Source of the DNA: Alphaproteobacteria bacterium
Lineage (GTDB): Bacteria > Planctomycetota > Phycisphaerae > UBA1845
Direction: 5' to 3'
NCBI GenBank assembly: GCA_028285105.1
Contig: JANQQE010000011.1
Coordinates: 124,001 to 188,000, forward strand
Length of the DNA: 64,000 bases
Shown here: positions 35,826 through 44,396 of the stretch, piece by piece
Position numbering within the stretch: position 1 is the first letter of the stretch
How the letters are laid out: every line of letters begins with the position of its first letter
Program-made: the position numbers and the translations under genes
The notes under the pieces: generated by a model
Told to the model about the DNA's origin: nothing
The model's input: only the letters and a program-made list of their open reading frames with translations
The model's database searches: none

Positions 35826-36290
35826 CTAGCGACGCATTGCCCGTTTCATCTCACGCATCTGATCTTTCTTCTTAAGGTCTTGTCGCTTGTCGCCTTGGGT
35901 CTTGCCCCGGGCGAGCGCCAACGTCAGCTTGCACAAACCACGATCGTTGAAATAAATCCGCAGCGGGACCAGGGTTTGGCCGCGTTGATGCACCTTGGGC
36001 AGCAGTTTCAAAATCTCACGTTTGTGCAGCAGTGCTTTCCTTGACCGCTTGGGTTCGTGATTCATCACATTCCCATGCTTGTATGGCGGAATGTTGGCAC
36101 CGATCAGCCACACTTCATGCCCGTCGATCCGGGCGTATGCCTCATCCAGCGAAGCGCCGCCTTGTCGCAGGCTTTTGACCTCGGTACCCAGCAAAACCAG
36201 CCCACATTCGATTTTTTCGAGGATTTCGAATTTATGGGAGGCTTTCTTGTTGCGTATGGAGGGCGATTCTGATTTGCTGTTCTTGGACAT
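35826..36290 (-). CDS. smpB: SsrA-binding protein
   Basis: A 154-residue RNA-binding protein that brings tmRNA to stalled ribosomes. It has GLVLLGTEVKSLR, the DEAYARIDGHEVWL strand, and the basic C-terminal tail KKDQMREMKRAMRR. No tmRNA gene was recognised nearby. First gene of the minus-strand group with tag and nfi; divergent from the sigma-factor gene. Confidence 0.97.
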   Translation of the reverse strand: MSKNSKSESPSIRNKKASHKFEILEKIECGLVLLGTEVKSLRQGGASLDEAYARIDGHEVWLIGANIPPYKHGNVMNHEPKRSRKALLHKREILKLLPKVHQRGQTLVPLRIYFNDRGLCKLTLALARGKTQGDKRQDLKKKDQMREMKRAMRR

Positions 36291-36463
36291 AAGTCTTTGC
36301 CGAAACTATCCTTAGGGCAAAATCGGGTTCGTACTGACAGATATTCCGCCAAACTGCCCAAGACACGATGTGGATCTACAATGCTACAGTTACTGGACAT
36401 TCTAGGACGCAGCAAAAGGAACGCAACGGATCGCAGACTGACGCATACAAGGGGCAGGGTGAT

Positions 36464-37096
36464 ATGGATGTGAAGAACTCTCAGGAAGGGTCAGCCCCTC
36501 TGGATCGATCGGAGGAACTGCTTCTGGTGCAGAAGGCAAAGCGCCAGGACCCAGCCGCCATGCGCGCCTTGATCGACGCCCACAAGCAGCGACTCTTTGC
36601 GTTCGTCTGGCGGATGCACCGCAATCACCACGACGCCGAAGAGATCTGCCAGGACGCTTTCTTAAAGGCTTTCGGGGCAATCGATTCTTTCAACCCGGAC
36701 TATCGATTCAGCACATGGTTGTTCACCATTGCTTATCGGGTCACCTTGAACACGTTGCGTAAGAAACGTGCGGTTGCAGGTGAAATGGACTGGACCCGAT
36801 ATCCGTCGGACGAACCGGAAGCTGGGCATGAGCTGGCCGCCTCGGAAGAAGCTGAGAAGCTTAAAGAGATGATCTGGGGTTCGGTGGATCAGTTGACACC
36901 ACCACAACGGGCGACTGTCTTGTTGTTCTACAAGCAGCAGATGGGTTGTCAGGAAATCGCCACGATACTGGAAACGCCGGTTGCGACGGTGAAGAGCCAT
37001 CTGCACCGCGCCCGCGCGAAGCTCAAAGATATTTTGTCGCCAGCATTGGAAGAAATGTCCGGATCGCATCGCATCCTTGGCGAGTTAGCCGGTTAG
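36464..37096 (+). CDS. ECF-type RNA polymerase sigma factor
   Basis: A 210-residue sigma-70 family factor of the extracytoplasmic type. Region 2 contains HRNHHDAEEICQDAFLKAF and FSTWLFTIAYR; region 4 contains a helix-turn-helix, GCQEIATILETPVATVKSHL. Region 3 is absent, as in ECF factors. The start at 36464 gives MDVKNSQEG with AGGGG upstream; a longer frame begins near 36368 but has no support. The next gene encodes a zinc-finger anti-sigma factor, so the pair forms a membrane-stress type switch. The signal is unknown. Confidence 0.92.
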   Translation: MDVKNSQEGSAPLDRSEELLLVQKAKRQDPAAMRALIDAHKQRLFAFVWRMHRNHHDAEEICQDAFLKAFGAIDSFNPDYRFSTWLFTIAYRVTLNTLRKKRAVAGEMDWTRYPSDEPEAGHELAASEEAEKLKEMIWGSVDQLTPPQRATVLLFYKQQMGCQEIATILETPVATVKSHLHRARAKLKDILSPALEEMSGSHRILGELAG

Positions 37097-37185
37097 AAGA
37101 GGTAGAGAGGACAGGCAAAGTAACGATCATCGGTGCCTGCAAGGAACGGTAGTTGGCCATTTGTGGTCTGAGGTTCGAGCAACAC

Positions 37186-37902
37186 ATGAACTGCGAACAA
37201 TCACGAAACCTATTTGACGCCTATCTGGACAAGTCGCTGACCGGTACGTTGGCGACGGAGTTCGGTGCCCATCAACTGGCGTGCAGTCATTGCAGACGCG
37301 AACTGGCGCTCATGGAAGTCGCCGGCCACGTCATTGCAACCGACAATGAAGCACCGCTGCTGAGCGACGAATTCACAGAGCGATTGGTTGAGTGCGCCGC
37401 CGATAAGGTCAAACCGCGAACACTTAAGTTTTCACGAACACTCTGGTTCGCTTTGCCGGCTGCGATGGCTGCGTGTTTGACAATGGTCGTCTGGCTTGGC
37501 GGCGAAGACGATTCCAGTGCCACGAATCTGAACGGCGAAGAAGTCAAGGTGTTGGGTTTCAAGGATGAAGTCGAATCGAGCGACGAAATTTATGAAAACG
37601 TGTTAAAGGCATTAAGCCTCGATCCAACCAATGAAGAACTAAAACGAAAAGCAGACATTCTTCGTGCGAAAAGCGAAAAAATAATTGGCGATTCGCGTAA
37701 GGGTGCGTCACTATTGCAGGACTACAGCAAGGATGCGATAAAAGAAATCGTCGGGTCAGTGCCGAACAATGCTGCACCGAGTGTGCCCGTTCAGAAATCC
37801 GATTCCAAGGATGCTTTCGAGTCGCAGGATGAATCAGCGCAAGGTCAAGAGACCGGTTCCACCGACGGCAAGCGGTCCCAACCGCTTACGGAAGAACTGT
37901 AA
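37186..37902 (+). CDS. Zinc-finger anti-sigma factor, membrane-anchored
   Basis: A 238-residue protein. The N-terminal zinc-binding anti-sigma domain has Cys3, His29, Cys33 and Cys36 (FGAHQLACSHC). A transmembrane helix (about 85-105) has FALPAAMAACLTMVVWL. The C-terminal part (about 130-238) is polar and helical and would lie outside the cytoplasm; it is rich in Ser, Glu and Gln near its end. It would hold the upstream ECF factor inactive until a signal arrives. The ATG at 37186 is preferred over an upstream TTG. Its last 74 bases overlap the next gene in another frame. Confidence 0.85.
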   Translation: MNCEQSRNLFDAYLDKSLTGTLATEFGAHQLACSHCRRELALMEVAGHVIATDNEAPLLSDEFTERLVECAADKVKPRTLKFSRTLWFALPAAMAACLTMVVWLGGEDDSSATNLNGEEVKVLGFKDEVESSDEIYENVLKALSLDPTNEELKRKADILRAKSEKIIGDSRKGASLLQDYSKDAIKEIVGSVPNNAAPSVPVQKSDSKDAFESQDESAQGQETGSTDGKRSQPLTEEL

Positions 37903-39880
37903 GTTCATCAAATTTCCCAAGACTCAATCCCCAGTCATTCGGTTCAGCGTTCGTCGAGCATTCTTGACGACCGCTGTTCTTGTTTTGACGTTGGCCCATT
38001 GCACCTTTGGCGACGACCGCAAGCCATATCCGATTCCGAACATTGCAAAATACGTACCGGCAGATACCGGGCTTTTGGTGTATTCTGATCGAATTCTCGC
38101 TACCGACGTTGAGTTGCACGAGGACGGCATCTTCCAATTGATGTTAAAGCTCAGCGGTGGAAGCCCCGTTGGCTGGAAGGGGATGCTGGCCCAATCATTG
38201 GGGCTCGATTCAAACGCCGCCCTTCGCGAAATTCTCAAGGAACGCCTCGCGATCGCCGCACCCGATTGGGATCATCTCGAAAACGGTGTCATCATCGTCG
38301 ATCAATACAACAAGCGCTTGCTTCAACTCGTGACGGGCAGGGGGCGCATCAAGAATCAGGAGAAGGACAACGACGTCAATATCTTTCAAACGCCTGGCGG
38401 AATGTGGGTCGCCGCCAATAAGCGAATCCTGATTCTGTCGCAACGAACGGGCGGACAATCGCTTTTTCGCAGATGTGCAAGACTGCTCGCGGGATCGAAC
38501 AAACAACCATTGGCGGCTGACCGCATGTTTCGTTCGTGCGTCACATCTTTGCCGCGTGAAAGCAAGGCGTGTTTGTATTGGAGCGATGATGCGAAGCGGG
38601 CAAACGCCAAAACCCCGCTCTGGGAAGTATCCAAGAACCACGCCATCGGACTTCAAGGCCGCCAAAATGTCCTCGAAGTGACGCACGTCGGAACGGTCAA
38701 TTCCAACGGTGTGGAGGGGTATCGCCCTAGGGTCAAGTTCCAGCAGGTTCGGCAACTTCCGCAGACAACGCTGGTCAGTTGGTCGACATCCATCCATTGG
38801 CGGGAGTTCCTGTCCGATCCAAATTTGAGTCCGATGTTCGTTGACCTGCTTAAGATCGTCGGCGTGTTTGGTGAGAACGGGCAAGCCGACATTCGCGAAG
38901 ACATCGTCGCCAATCTCGGACCGCGATGCACCATCATCATAGGGGCTGATTTCGCGGATAAGAATCTGCGCCCCAGCGCTGCGATCCTCGTCGAGTCGGT
39001 AGACAGTCAGGCAATTGCAACGGCCATCGACAAGTACATCGGAGACCAGGTCGAGTCCGAGCGATCGCCGGAAGCAACCGAAAACGCATCTGCAAAAATT
39101 CGTTCGATCGCACTTCCCAACCGTCCCGCTGCCGCACGAGGAAATACCGTTGGCGCACTGATTGCTCAGGACTTCGTTCCATCATATGCAGCGATTGACG
39201 GCTGGTTCGTCGTTTCGTCGTCTCCTCAGCACGCTCAGGAAATCATCGAAGCCGGGCAAGGCAAGTCGCCGCGACTTGAAGATGTGTTGCCAATTCATGC
39301 CCATGCGCATCGTGTTAAACGAGCGACCGATCTCGTCCTGGTTCAGCCGTCATTTCTCCATGGCATTTTGCAATTCTGGGAGAGTCAGCTTATTTCGCAA
39401 ACCGGGCCCAAGAGAAACGATTCGCGCCTTGGCATCGAAATTCAAAAAGAAGTGAGCCGCGGCCAGGTGGTGGTTGTCAACGTCGATTCAAATGGCGTAG
39501 CGGCTGGCAAGTTGGTCCCTGGCGATCGAATCGTGGCATGCAATGCCATCCTGCTCAATCTGGAAAATCCGAACAAGCACCTCAAAGACATGCTAGCTGC
39601 CGTGCAGGATTCGATTGTCTTACGGGTGGTACGGGGCGACGACGTGTTGGATGTTTCCATACCAAAACCCATTCAAAGCGCGCCCAGCGGAAGTTCGCGA
39701 ATCGATGAGTTGTTGGCCGGCGCGGAACCGTTTCAATCATTGTTTCTCAACTCGACGATCGCCCTGTACATCAAGGAGCGCCCAGCCGATGGATTGGCTG
39801 TCACGCGCCTGGCGATCGAGTTAAACCGGGAAGGGATGCAATCCAAGCCACAAGAGGCCGGGCGAACCGGGTCGCCGTAG
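37829..39880 (+). CDS. PDZ-domain exported protein of unknown function
   Basis: A roughly 683-residue protein. A hydrophobic helix (VRRAFLTTAVLVLTLAHCTFG) near residue 40-65 is a signal peptide or anchor. Then comes a long region (about 70-520) of the kind seen in planctomycete DUF3352-like proteins, with IPNIAKYVPADTGLLVYSD. A PDZ-like domain (about 537-613) has GVAAGKLVPGDRIVACN. The true start is uncertain: ATGs at 37769, 37811 and 37829 all lie inside the anti-sigma gene and none has a clear ribosome binding site. It is the third gene of the ECF operon. PDZ proteins often sense misfolded periplasmic proteins, so a link to the sigma signal is plausible but unproved. Confidence 0.7.
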   Translation: MNQRKVKRPVPPTASGPNRLRKNCKFIKFPKTQSPVIRFSVRRAFLTTAVLVLTLAHCTFGDDRKPYPIPNIAKYVPADTGLLVYSDRILATDVELHEDGIFQLMLKLSGGSPVGWKGMLAQSLGLDSNAALREILKERLAIAAPDWDHLENGVIIVDQYNKRLLQLVTGRGRIKNQEKDNDVNIFQTPGGMWVAANKRILILSQRTGGQSLFRRCARLLAGSNKQPLAADRMFRSCVTSLPRESKACLYWSDDAKRANAKTPLWEVSKNHAIGLQGRQNVLEVTHVGTVNSNGVEGYRPRVKFQQVRQLPQTTLVSWSTSIHWREFLSDPNLSPMFVDLLKIVGVFGENGQADIREDIVANLGPRCTIIIGADFADKNLRPSAAILVESVDSQAIATAIDKYIGDQVESERSPEATENASAKIRSIALPNRPAAARGNTVGALIAQDFVPSYAAIDGWFVVSSSPQHAQEIIEAGQGKSPRLEDVLPIHAHAHRVKRATDLVLVQPSFLHGILQFWESQLISQTGPKRNDSRLGIEIQKEVSRGQVVVVNVDSNGVAAGKLVPGDRIVACNAILLNLENPNKHLKDMLAAVQDSIVLRVVRGDDVLDVSIPKPIQSAPSGSSRIDELLAGAEPFQSLFLNSTIALYIKERPADGLAVTRLAIELNREGMQSKPQEAGRTGSP

Positions 39881-39884
39881 AATC

Positions 39885-40451
39885 ATGCGAGGGCACTCAA
39901 AATCCAACGCACCGAATGCATACCTGGCGCTGGGAACCAATCTGGGCGACCGTCGCGAAAACCTCAGAGAAGCGGTTCGGCTGCTGACTGAAAGCGACTC
40001 GCTCAGATTGAGATTGGTCGCCAGTCTTTACGAAACGGCGCCAGTTGGCGGCCCGCAAGAACAATCTGATTACTTCAATTCTGCGATTTCGATTTCAACC
40101 AGATTGGACGCACCGACGCTCTTGAAACATTGTCTCGATGTCGAGCGAATGATGGGCCGGGTGCGCAAACAGGCCAATGGCCCGCGTAATATCGATATCG
40201 ATATGTTGATTTACGAAGACCTGCAAATTGAATTGCCGGATCTGACCATTCCACATCCACGCATGCATTTGCGCCGATTTGTTTTGACGCCTATGGTTGA
40301 GATCGCTCCCGACCTGCGCCATCCGGCGATTGGTGCAACGATGAAGGATTTGCTGGATCAACTGGCTGAGGATGATGGCAAAGTCCGTTGCGTTGAAACA
40401 GCCGATTGGTGCCAGGATTTTGCGAAAGAAAACTTTGCGGTCGACGACTAG
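39885..40451 (+). CDS. folK: 2-amino-4-hydroxy-6-hydroxymethyldihydropteridine diphosphokinase
   Basis: A 188-residue enzyme of folate synthesis that transfers diphosphate from ATP to the pterin. Family signatures are LALGTNLGDRRENL, YETAPVGGPQEQSDYFN, and the catalytic GPRNIDIDMLIY followed by PHPRMHLRRFVL. It begins five bases after the PDZ gene and overlaps the end of mntR tail to tail by four bases. No other folate gene is present. Confidence 0.95.
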   Translation: MRGHSKSNAPNAYLALGTNLGDRRENLREAVRLLTESDSLRLRLVASLYETAPVGGPQEQSDYFNSAISISTRLDAPTLLKHCLDVERMMGRVRKQANGPRNIDIDMLIYEDLQIELPDLTIPHPRMHLRRFVLTPMVEIAPDLRHPAIGATMKDLLDQLAEDDGKVRCVETADWCQDFAKENFAVDD

Positions 40452-40897
40452 GAATTCTCGTCAGTGAACTTGCGCATCGCTCGCAGCGTGGCTGGGCTAA
40501 TGTGATGTTCGATCCCTTCCGCATCAATCTCTGCCGAATCGGCGGGCACACCCAATGCGAGGAGAAATTGCAACACAGTCTGATGACGTTTACGGGCGTT
40601 GTCGGCGATGCGTTTGCCCTTGGGCGTTAAGAAGATTGATCGGTACGGTTGCGACGTAACCAGTCCATCGCGTTTCAATCGAGCCACCGTTTTGGTTACG
40701 GTCACGTGGCTGACGCCGAGTTGGTTGGCAATGTCCACCGCCCGGGCCTCACCATTCTCGGATGTGAGGTCGTCAATCATCTCCAGATAATCCTCAGCTA
40801 ATTCCTTGGCGTGATCGCTGCGAATTCGTTCGAATCGAGTCTTTGCAACCACCGTGTTGGCTGTCGGGCTTTCGGTTTTGGGTTCTGATTTGCTCAT
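40448..40897 (-). CDS. mntR: MntR-type manganese-responsive repressor
   Basis: A 149-residue DtxR/MntR family regulator. The N-terminal winged helix has EARAVDIANQLGVSHVTVTKT. The dimerisation and metal domain has RKRHQTVLQFLLALGV and DAEGIEHHIS; the His and two Glu/His groups fit the metal sites of MntR. It resembles the enterobacterial MntR more than the Bacillus type by eye. AGGAAG lies seven bases before the ATG. It is divergent from the metal ABC transporter genes, so it probably controls both. Confidence 0.9.
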   Translation of the reverse strand: MSKSEPKTESPTANTVVAKTRFERIRSDHAKELAEDYLEMIDDLTSENGEARAVDIANQLGVSHVTVTKTVARLKRDGLVTSQPYRSIFLTPKGKRIADNARKRHQTVLQFLLALGVPADSAEIDAEGIEHHISPATLRAMRKFTDENS

Positions 40898-40921
40898 TTT
40901 CGGGCTTCCTGCCTGTGTGAC

Positions 40922-40953
40922 CGGCTGGTTTCGGGTTCGGCTGGTTTCGGGTA
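40922..40953. repeat. 16-bp tandem direct repeat in mntR leader
   Basis: CGGCTGGTTTCGGGTT at 40922-40937 is followed directly by CGGCTGGTTTCGGGTA at 40938-40953. It lies just upstream of mntR on the minus strand. Function unknown. Confidence 0.6.
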
Positions 40954-40996
40954 GTGGCTACAAACATGTTAATGCATTGTTTTAATCTCGTCACAC

Positions 40997-41025
40997 TTGA
41001 CGGTCGATGGTTATCAATATAGCAT
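40997..41025 (+). promoter_or_regulatory. Candidate promoter of the metal transporter operon
   Basis: TTGACG (40997-41002) and TAGCAT (41020-41025) are exactly 17 bases apart. Start would be near 41032, giving a leader of about 60 bases to the ATG at 41094. The MntR-box candidate covers the -10. Confidence 0.55.
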
Positions 41026-41037
41026 AGGCTCTATTAT
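41016..41037. promoter_or_regulatory. Candidate MntR operator
   Basis: ATAGCATAGGCTCTATT (41019-41035) matches the enterobacterial MntR box, recalled as AACATAGCAAAGGCTATGTT, at 14 of 17 positions over the shared part. It overlaps the -10 box. Together with an MntR gene of similar type, this suggests repression by manganese. The consensus is from memory. Confidence 0.5.
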
Positions 41038-41093
41038 GTAACTATGTCAATATATCGGCCAAAATGCTGAATTTCTTTTTCGGAGTCACTTGG

Positions 41094-42080
41094 ATGATTC
41101 GCACCAATTTTACGTTGTTGATGGGCTTGATGCTCATCGGTGGGGGCGTTAGCTCGTGCGCCCGCGCCAATTCCGCAGGCGGGCCCGAATCGTATCCCTA
41201 CACCATCACCTGCACTACCGGAATGGTCGCCGACATTGTCAGTGAGATCGCCGGCGACAAAGGCAAGGTCAGCAGCATCATCGGCTCGGGGATCGATCCG
41301 CATCTTTACAGTGCGACTCGTAACGACGTTGTTCGATTGATCAAGAGCGACATCGTTTTCTACAGCGGTTTGATGCTCGAAGGCAAGATGAGCGATGCAT
41401 TTGTGCGGGTGGGGCGATCGCGTCCGGTGTATGCTGTCACGGAACTGATCGACAAAAAGTTTCTCTTGGAACCGCCGGAGTTTGCCGGGCATTCCGATCC
41501 TCATGTATGGATGGATGTGAGCCTCTGGAAACAATGCACCGAAATGGTGACGAAGACGCTGAGCAAGTTCGACGCCAATAATGCTGCGTACTACCAAGAG
41601 AATTTCAAGAGATATGCAGATGAGTTGGATCGGCTGGACGAGTATGCGAAGAAATGCATTGCGACGATTCCAAAAGAACGAAGGATTCTTGTCACCGCTC
41701 ACGATGCCTTCAACTACTTTGCAAACGCATACGATCTGGAAGTGCGGGGAATCCAAGGCATCAGCACCGAATCGGAAGCTGGCATTGCAGACATCAATCG
41801 CCTGGTCGAAATGATTTGTCAGCGAAAAATCCAAGCAGTCTTTGTCGAATCTTCGGTGTCCGACAAGAACATCAAAGCATTGCTCGAAGGTGCCGGCGCG
41901 CGCGATCATAAGGTCAAAATCGGTGGGACGCTATTCTCCGACGCGATGGCCGAATCGGGAACGTACGAGGGGACCTACATCGGCATGATCGATCACAACG
42001 TCACGACAATCACCCGGGCCCTTGGCGGGCAAGCCGACGAAAAAGGGATGCAGGGAAAACTGTCCGGCGCTGAGAAATGA
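41094..42080 (+). CDS. troA: TroA-type metal-binding lipoprotein of ABC transporter
   Basis: A 328-residue cluster A-I substrate-binding lipoprotein. Signal peptide and lipobox end at Cys22 (GVSSC). The four metal residues fit TroA: His70 (GIDPHLYSAT), His137 (DPHVWMDV), His203 (VTAHDAFNYFA) and Asp283 (GTLFSDAM). TroA binds Mn and Zn with high affinity; the His in the third position separates it from PsaA/MntC, which have Glu. ATG 41094 with GGAG eight bases before is preferred over an ATG 30 bases upstream. It heads the transporter operon under an MntR-box candidate, so Mn is the likely substrate. Confidence 0.93.
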   Translation: MIRTNFTLLMGLMLIGGGVSSCARANSAGGPESYPYTITCTTGMVADIVSEIAGDKGKVSSIIGSGIDPHLYSATRNDVVRLIKSDIVFYSGLMLEGKMSDAFVRVGRSRPVYAVTELIDKKFLLEPPEFAGHSDPHVWMDVSLWKQCTEMVTKTLSKFDANNAAYYQENFKRYADELDRLDEYAKKCIATIPKERRILVTAHDAFNYFANAYDLEVRGIQGISTESEAGIADINRLVEMICQRKIQAVFVESSVSDKNIKALLEGAGARDHKVKIGGTLFSDAMAESGTYEGTYIGMIDHNVTTITRALGGQADEKGMQGKLSGAEK

Positions 42081-42117
42081 CCAACGCAGACCAAGGCCTG
42101 CAATCGGAGTACATCGT

Positions 42118-42930
42118 TTGACGCCTTCTAAAACATCGCAAGCCAGACTTCAGATCGATCAAGTCCACCACGACAACGAGTCGCCGTTGTCGATCCACGA
42201 CATGACAGTGGCGTATCATCGCAAACCAGTGCTATGGGACATCGATTACGCGGCTCCACAAGGCAAACTCGTGGGCATCGTCGGACCGAACGGAGCAGGC
42301 AAGAGCACGCTCATTAAGGCCTGCCTCGACTTGGTGCCGAGGGCATCTGGCAGCGTGCGTATCTATGGCAAGCGCTACAAAGAGCAGCGCAGCGCGGTCG
42401 GTTACGTCCCCCAGCGAGAAAGCGTCGATTGGGATTTCCCCGCGAGCGCGCTTGACGTCGTGACCATGGGGCGGTATGGCCGCATCCCCTGGTGCATTCC
42501 ACCCGGCAAGAGTGATCGGGAAGCCGCTCTTCATGCCTTAAATCAAACCGGGATGGGCGACTATGCCAACCGCCAAATCAGCAAGCTTTCGGGCGGACAG
42601 CAGCAGCGCGTTTTTCTTGCTCGGGCCTTGGTTCAAGATGCCCGGGTTTATTTCATGGACGAACCCTTCGCCGGCGTCGACGCCGCAACCGAATCCGCGA
42701 TCGTCACCCTGCTTCGTGAACTTCGAGAACGGGGAAGAACGGTGTTGGTTGTTCATCACGACTTGCAAAGCGTTCCCGAATACTTCGACGAGGTGTTGCT
42801 GTTGAACATGCGGATCGTCGCTGCCGGTCCGACATCAGCGGTGTTTACCGAGGAGAATCTGCAAAAGACCTATGGCGGACGATTGACGCTACTCAGTGAG
42901 GCCGCCGAAGCCATCGCCCGTAATGGGTGA
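42118..42930 (+). CDS. troB: Metal ABC transporter ATP-binding protein
   Basis: A 270-residue ATPase. Walker A is GPNGAGKST, the Q-loop lies near GYVPQRESVDW, the signature is LSGGQQQR, Walker B is VYFMDEPFAGVD, and the switch His is in VVHHDL. A TTG at 42118 with GGAG eight bases ahead is the best start; longer reading would overlap troA. It powers the import by TroA and the two permeases. The next gene starts within a few bases. Confidence 0.93.
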   Translation: MTPSKTSQARLQIDQVHHDNESPLSIHDMTVAYHRKPVLWDIDYAAPQGKLVGIVGPNGAGKSTLIKACLDLVPRASGSVRIYGKRYKEQRSAVGYVPQRESVDWDFPASALDVVTMGRYGRIPWCIPPGKSDREAALHALNQTGMGDYANRQISKLSGGQQQRVFLARALVQDARVYFMDEPFAGVDAATESAIVTLLRELRERGRTVLVVHHDLQSVPEYFDEVLLLNMRIVAAGPTSAVFTEENLQKTYGGRLTLLSEAAEAIARNG

Positions 42931-42938
42931 GCCATCTC

Positions 42939-44396
42939 ATGCGATCACCAGCCCGAACATTCTCAACGGTTTTGATGGGCATACTGATGCTCGGCATTTT
43001 CGTCGCCGCGTCGACCCCTGCGTTCGGGCAAGATGGAACGTCTTCGCCTCGCACGATCACCGATACCCGTTTCGTTTGGCCGAGCTGGGATAGCATTGTA
43101 CGCGTGGCACTCATGCGCGATCACAACACCCGAATCGTGGTACTTGGAACGACGCTGCTGGGGTTGGCGGCTGGACTTGTTGGGACGTTTGCGTATCTGC
43201 GCCGAAGGGCGTTGATGGGCGACGCTTTAAGTCATGCGACGTTACCCGGTGTCGCATTGGCGTTTTTGATCACCGGCGAGAAGAACCTTCCGTTCTTGCT
43301 TATCGGCGCGACGGTCACGGGTATTCTCGGCGTGCTGGCGGTGCTGGCGATCCGGCAGTCTTCGCGCATTCGTGAGGACGCGGCAATCGGTATCGTACTG
43401 AGCGTTTTATTCGGCGCTGGGATGGCACTGATGAGCGTGATTCAATCGACGTCTAATGGCAACGCTGCCGGGTTGGACCAATTCATTTACGGCAAAGCAG
43501 CGTCGATGATTCGAAGCGACGCCCGAATGATCGGCATCACCGCATTGGTGGTCGTTGTGGGAACCGTCTTATTGTTCAAGGAATTCCGCATCGTTTGCTT
43601 CGATCAGGACTTTGCGACATCGATGGGGCGCAACGCGACCGTTGTCGATCTATTCATGATGGGGTTCGTCGTTTTGACGACCGTCATCGGGTTGCAGGCG
43701 GTTGGACTGATCCTCATCGTTGCGATGTTGATTATTCCAGCGGCGGCGGCTCGATTCTGGACTGACGATTTGAAGATGATGACGGTCGTTGCCGGTGGGA
43801 TCGGGGCGCTCAGCGGTTGGTTGGGGGCGTCCATCAGTGCGCTGCTTCCGAAGATGCCAACCGGTGCGATCATCGTTTTGACTGCCGGTGCTTTGTTCAT
43901 CTTCAGCATGACGTTCGCTGTACGCCGCGGAATCTTGGCAGGGGCAGTGCGACGAATCCGATTGCGCCGCCGCATTGCGCTTCAGCACCTGCTTCGAGCG
44001 ATGGCCGAAATTGAAGAGCGCACCGGCCAACCGACTTCGGTTGATTCAAACGAACTCTTGACCATGCGAAGTTGGGTCAAAAGCGACCTGCGAAAGTTAA
44101 CCTCGCGCGCGGCCGGTGCGGGGCTCATCGACAAAAAAAGCTGGTCGGAACTTAAGTTGACGCAGTTGGGCCGTACGCACGCTCAGCGCATCTTGCGCAA
44201 CCATCGCCTGTGGGAAACCTACTTAATCGAACATGCCGACATCGCCCCGTCGCACGTCGATCGCGACGCCGACGAAATCGAGCACGTCCTTTCTGAAAGA
44301 CTAATTCGAGAATTGGAAGCAACTCTGGAGGCGGGCAAGGACATTCCGCCGTCGCCCCATGAATCCATGCCAGAATTCGCGGGGGCCAAGCCATGA
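42939..44396 (+). CDS. troC: Metal ABC transporter permease fused to a DtxR-like domain
   Basis: A 485-residue protein of two parts. After a signal-like N-terminus (MGILMLGIFVAASTPAFGQ) the ABC-3 permease spans about residues 55-340, with RRRALMGDALSHATLPGVA and AVGLILIVAMLIIPAAAARF. The C-terminal 140 residues have a winged-helix-like stretch and then the iron-dependent-repressor dimerisation domain, with RNHRLWETYLIEHA and HVDRDADEIEHVLSERLI. Permeases normally lack this. Both permeases in the operon carry it, so it may sense cytosolic metal and gate transport. The ATG at 42939 follows the troB stop with GGTGAG upstream; a GTG at 42927 is an alternative. Confidence 0.9.
   Translation: MRSPARTFSTVLMGILMLGIFVAASTPAFGQDGTSSPRTITDTRFVWPSWDSIVRVALMRDHNTRIVVLGTTLLGLAAGLVGTFAYLRRRALMGDALSHATLPGVALAFLITGEKNLPFLLIGATVTGILGVLAVLAIRQSSRIREDAAIGIVLSVLFGAGMALMSVIQSTSNGNAAGLDQFIYGKAASMIRSDARMIGITALVVVVGTVLLFKEFRIVCFDQDFATSMGRNATVVDLFMMGFVVLTTVIGLQAVGLILIVAMLIIPAAAARFWTDDLKMMTVVAGGIGALSGWLGASISALLPKMPTGAIIVLTAGALFIFSMTFAVRRGILAGAVRRIRLRRRIALQHLLRAMAEIEERTGQPTSVDSNELLTMRSWVKSDLRKLTSRAAGAGLIDKKSWSELKLTQLGRTHAQRILRNHRLWETYLIEHADIAPSHVDRDADEIEHVLSERLIRELEATLEAGKDIPPSPHESMPEFAGAKP

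Noticed and set aside
35826-36463. A possible tmRNA gene next to smpB.
   Set aside because: No tRNA-Ala-like ends or tag frame were found near the gene on either strand.
40448-40451. Overlap of folK and mntR as a sign of an assembly error.
   Set aside because: Both proteins have complete family ends; a four-base tail-to-tail overlap is normal in compact genomes.
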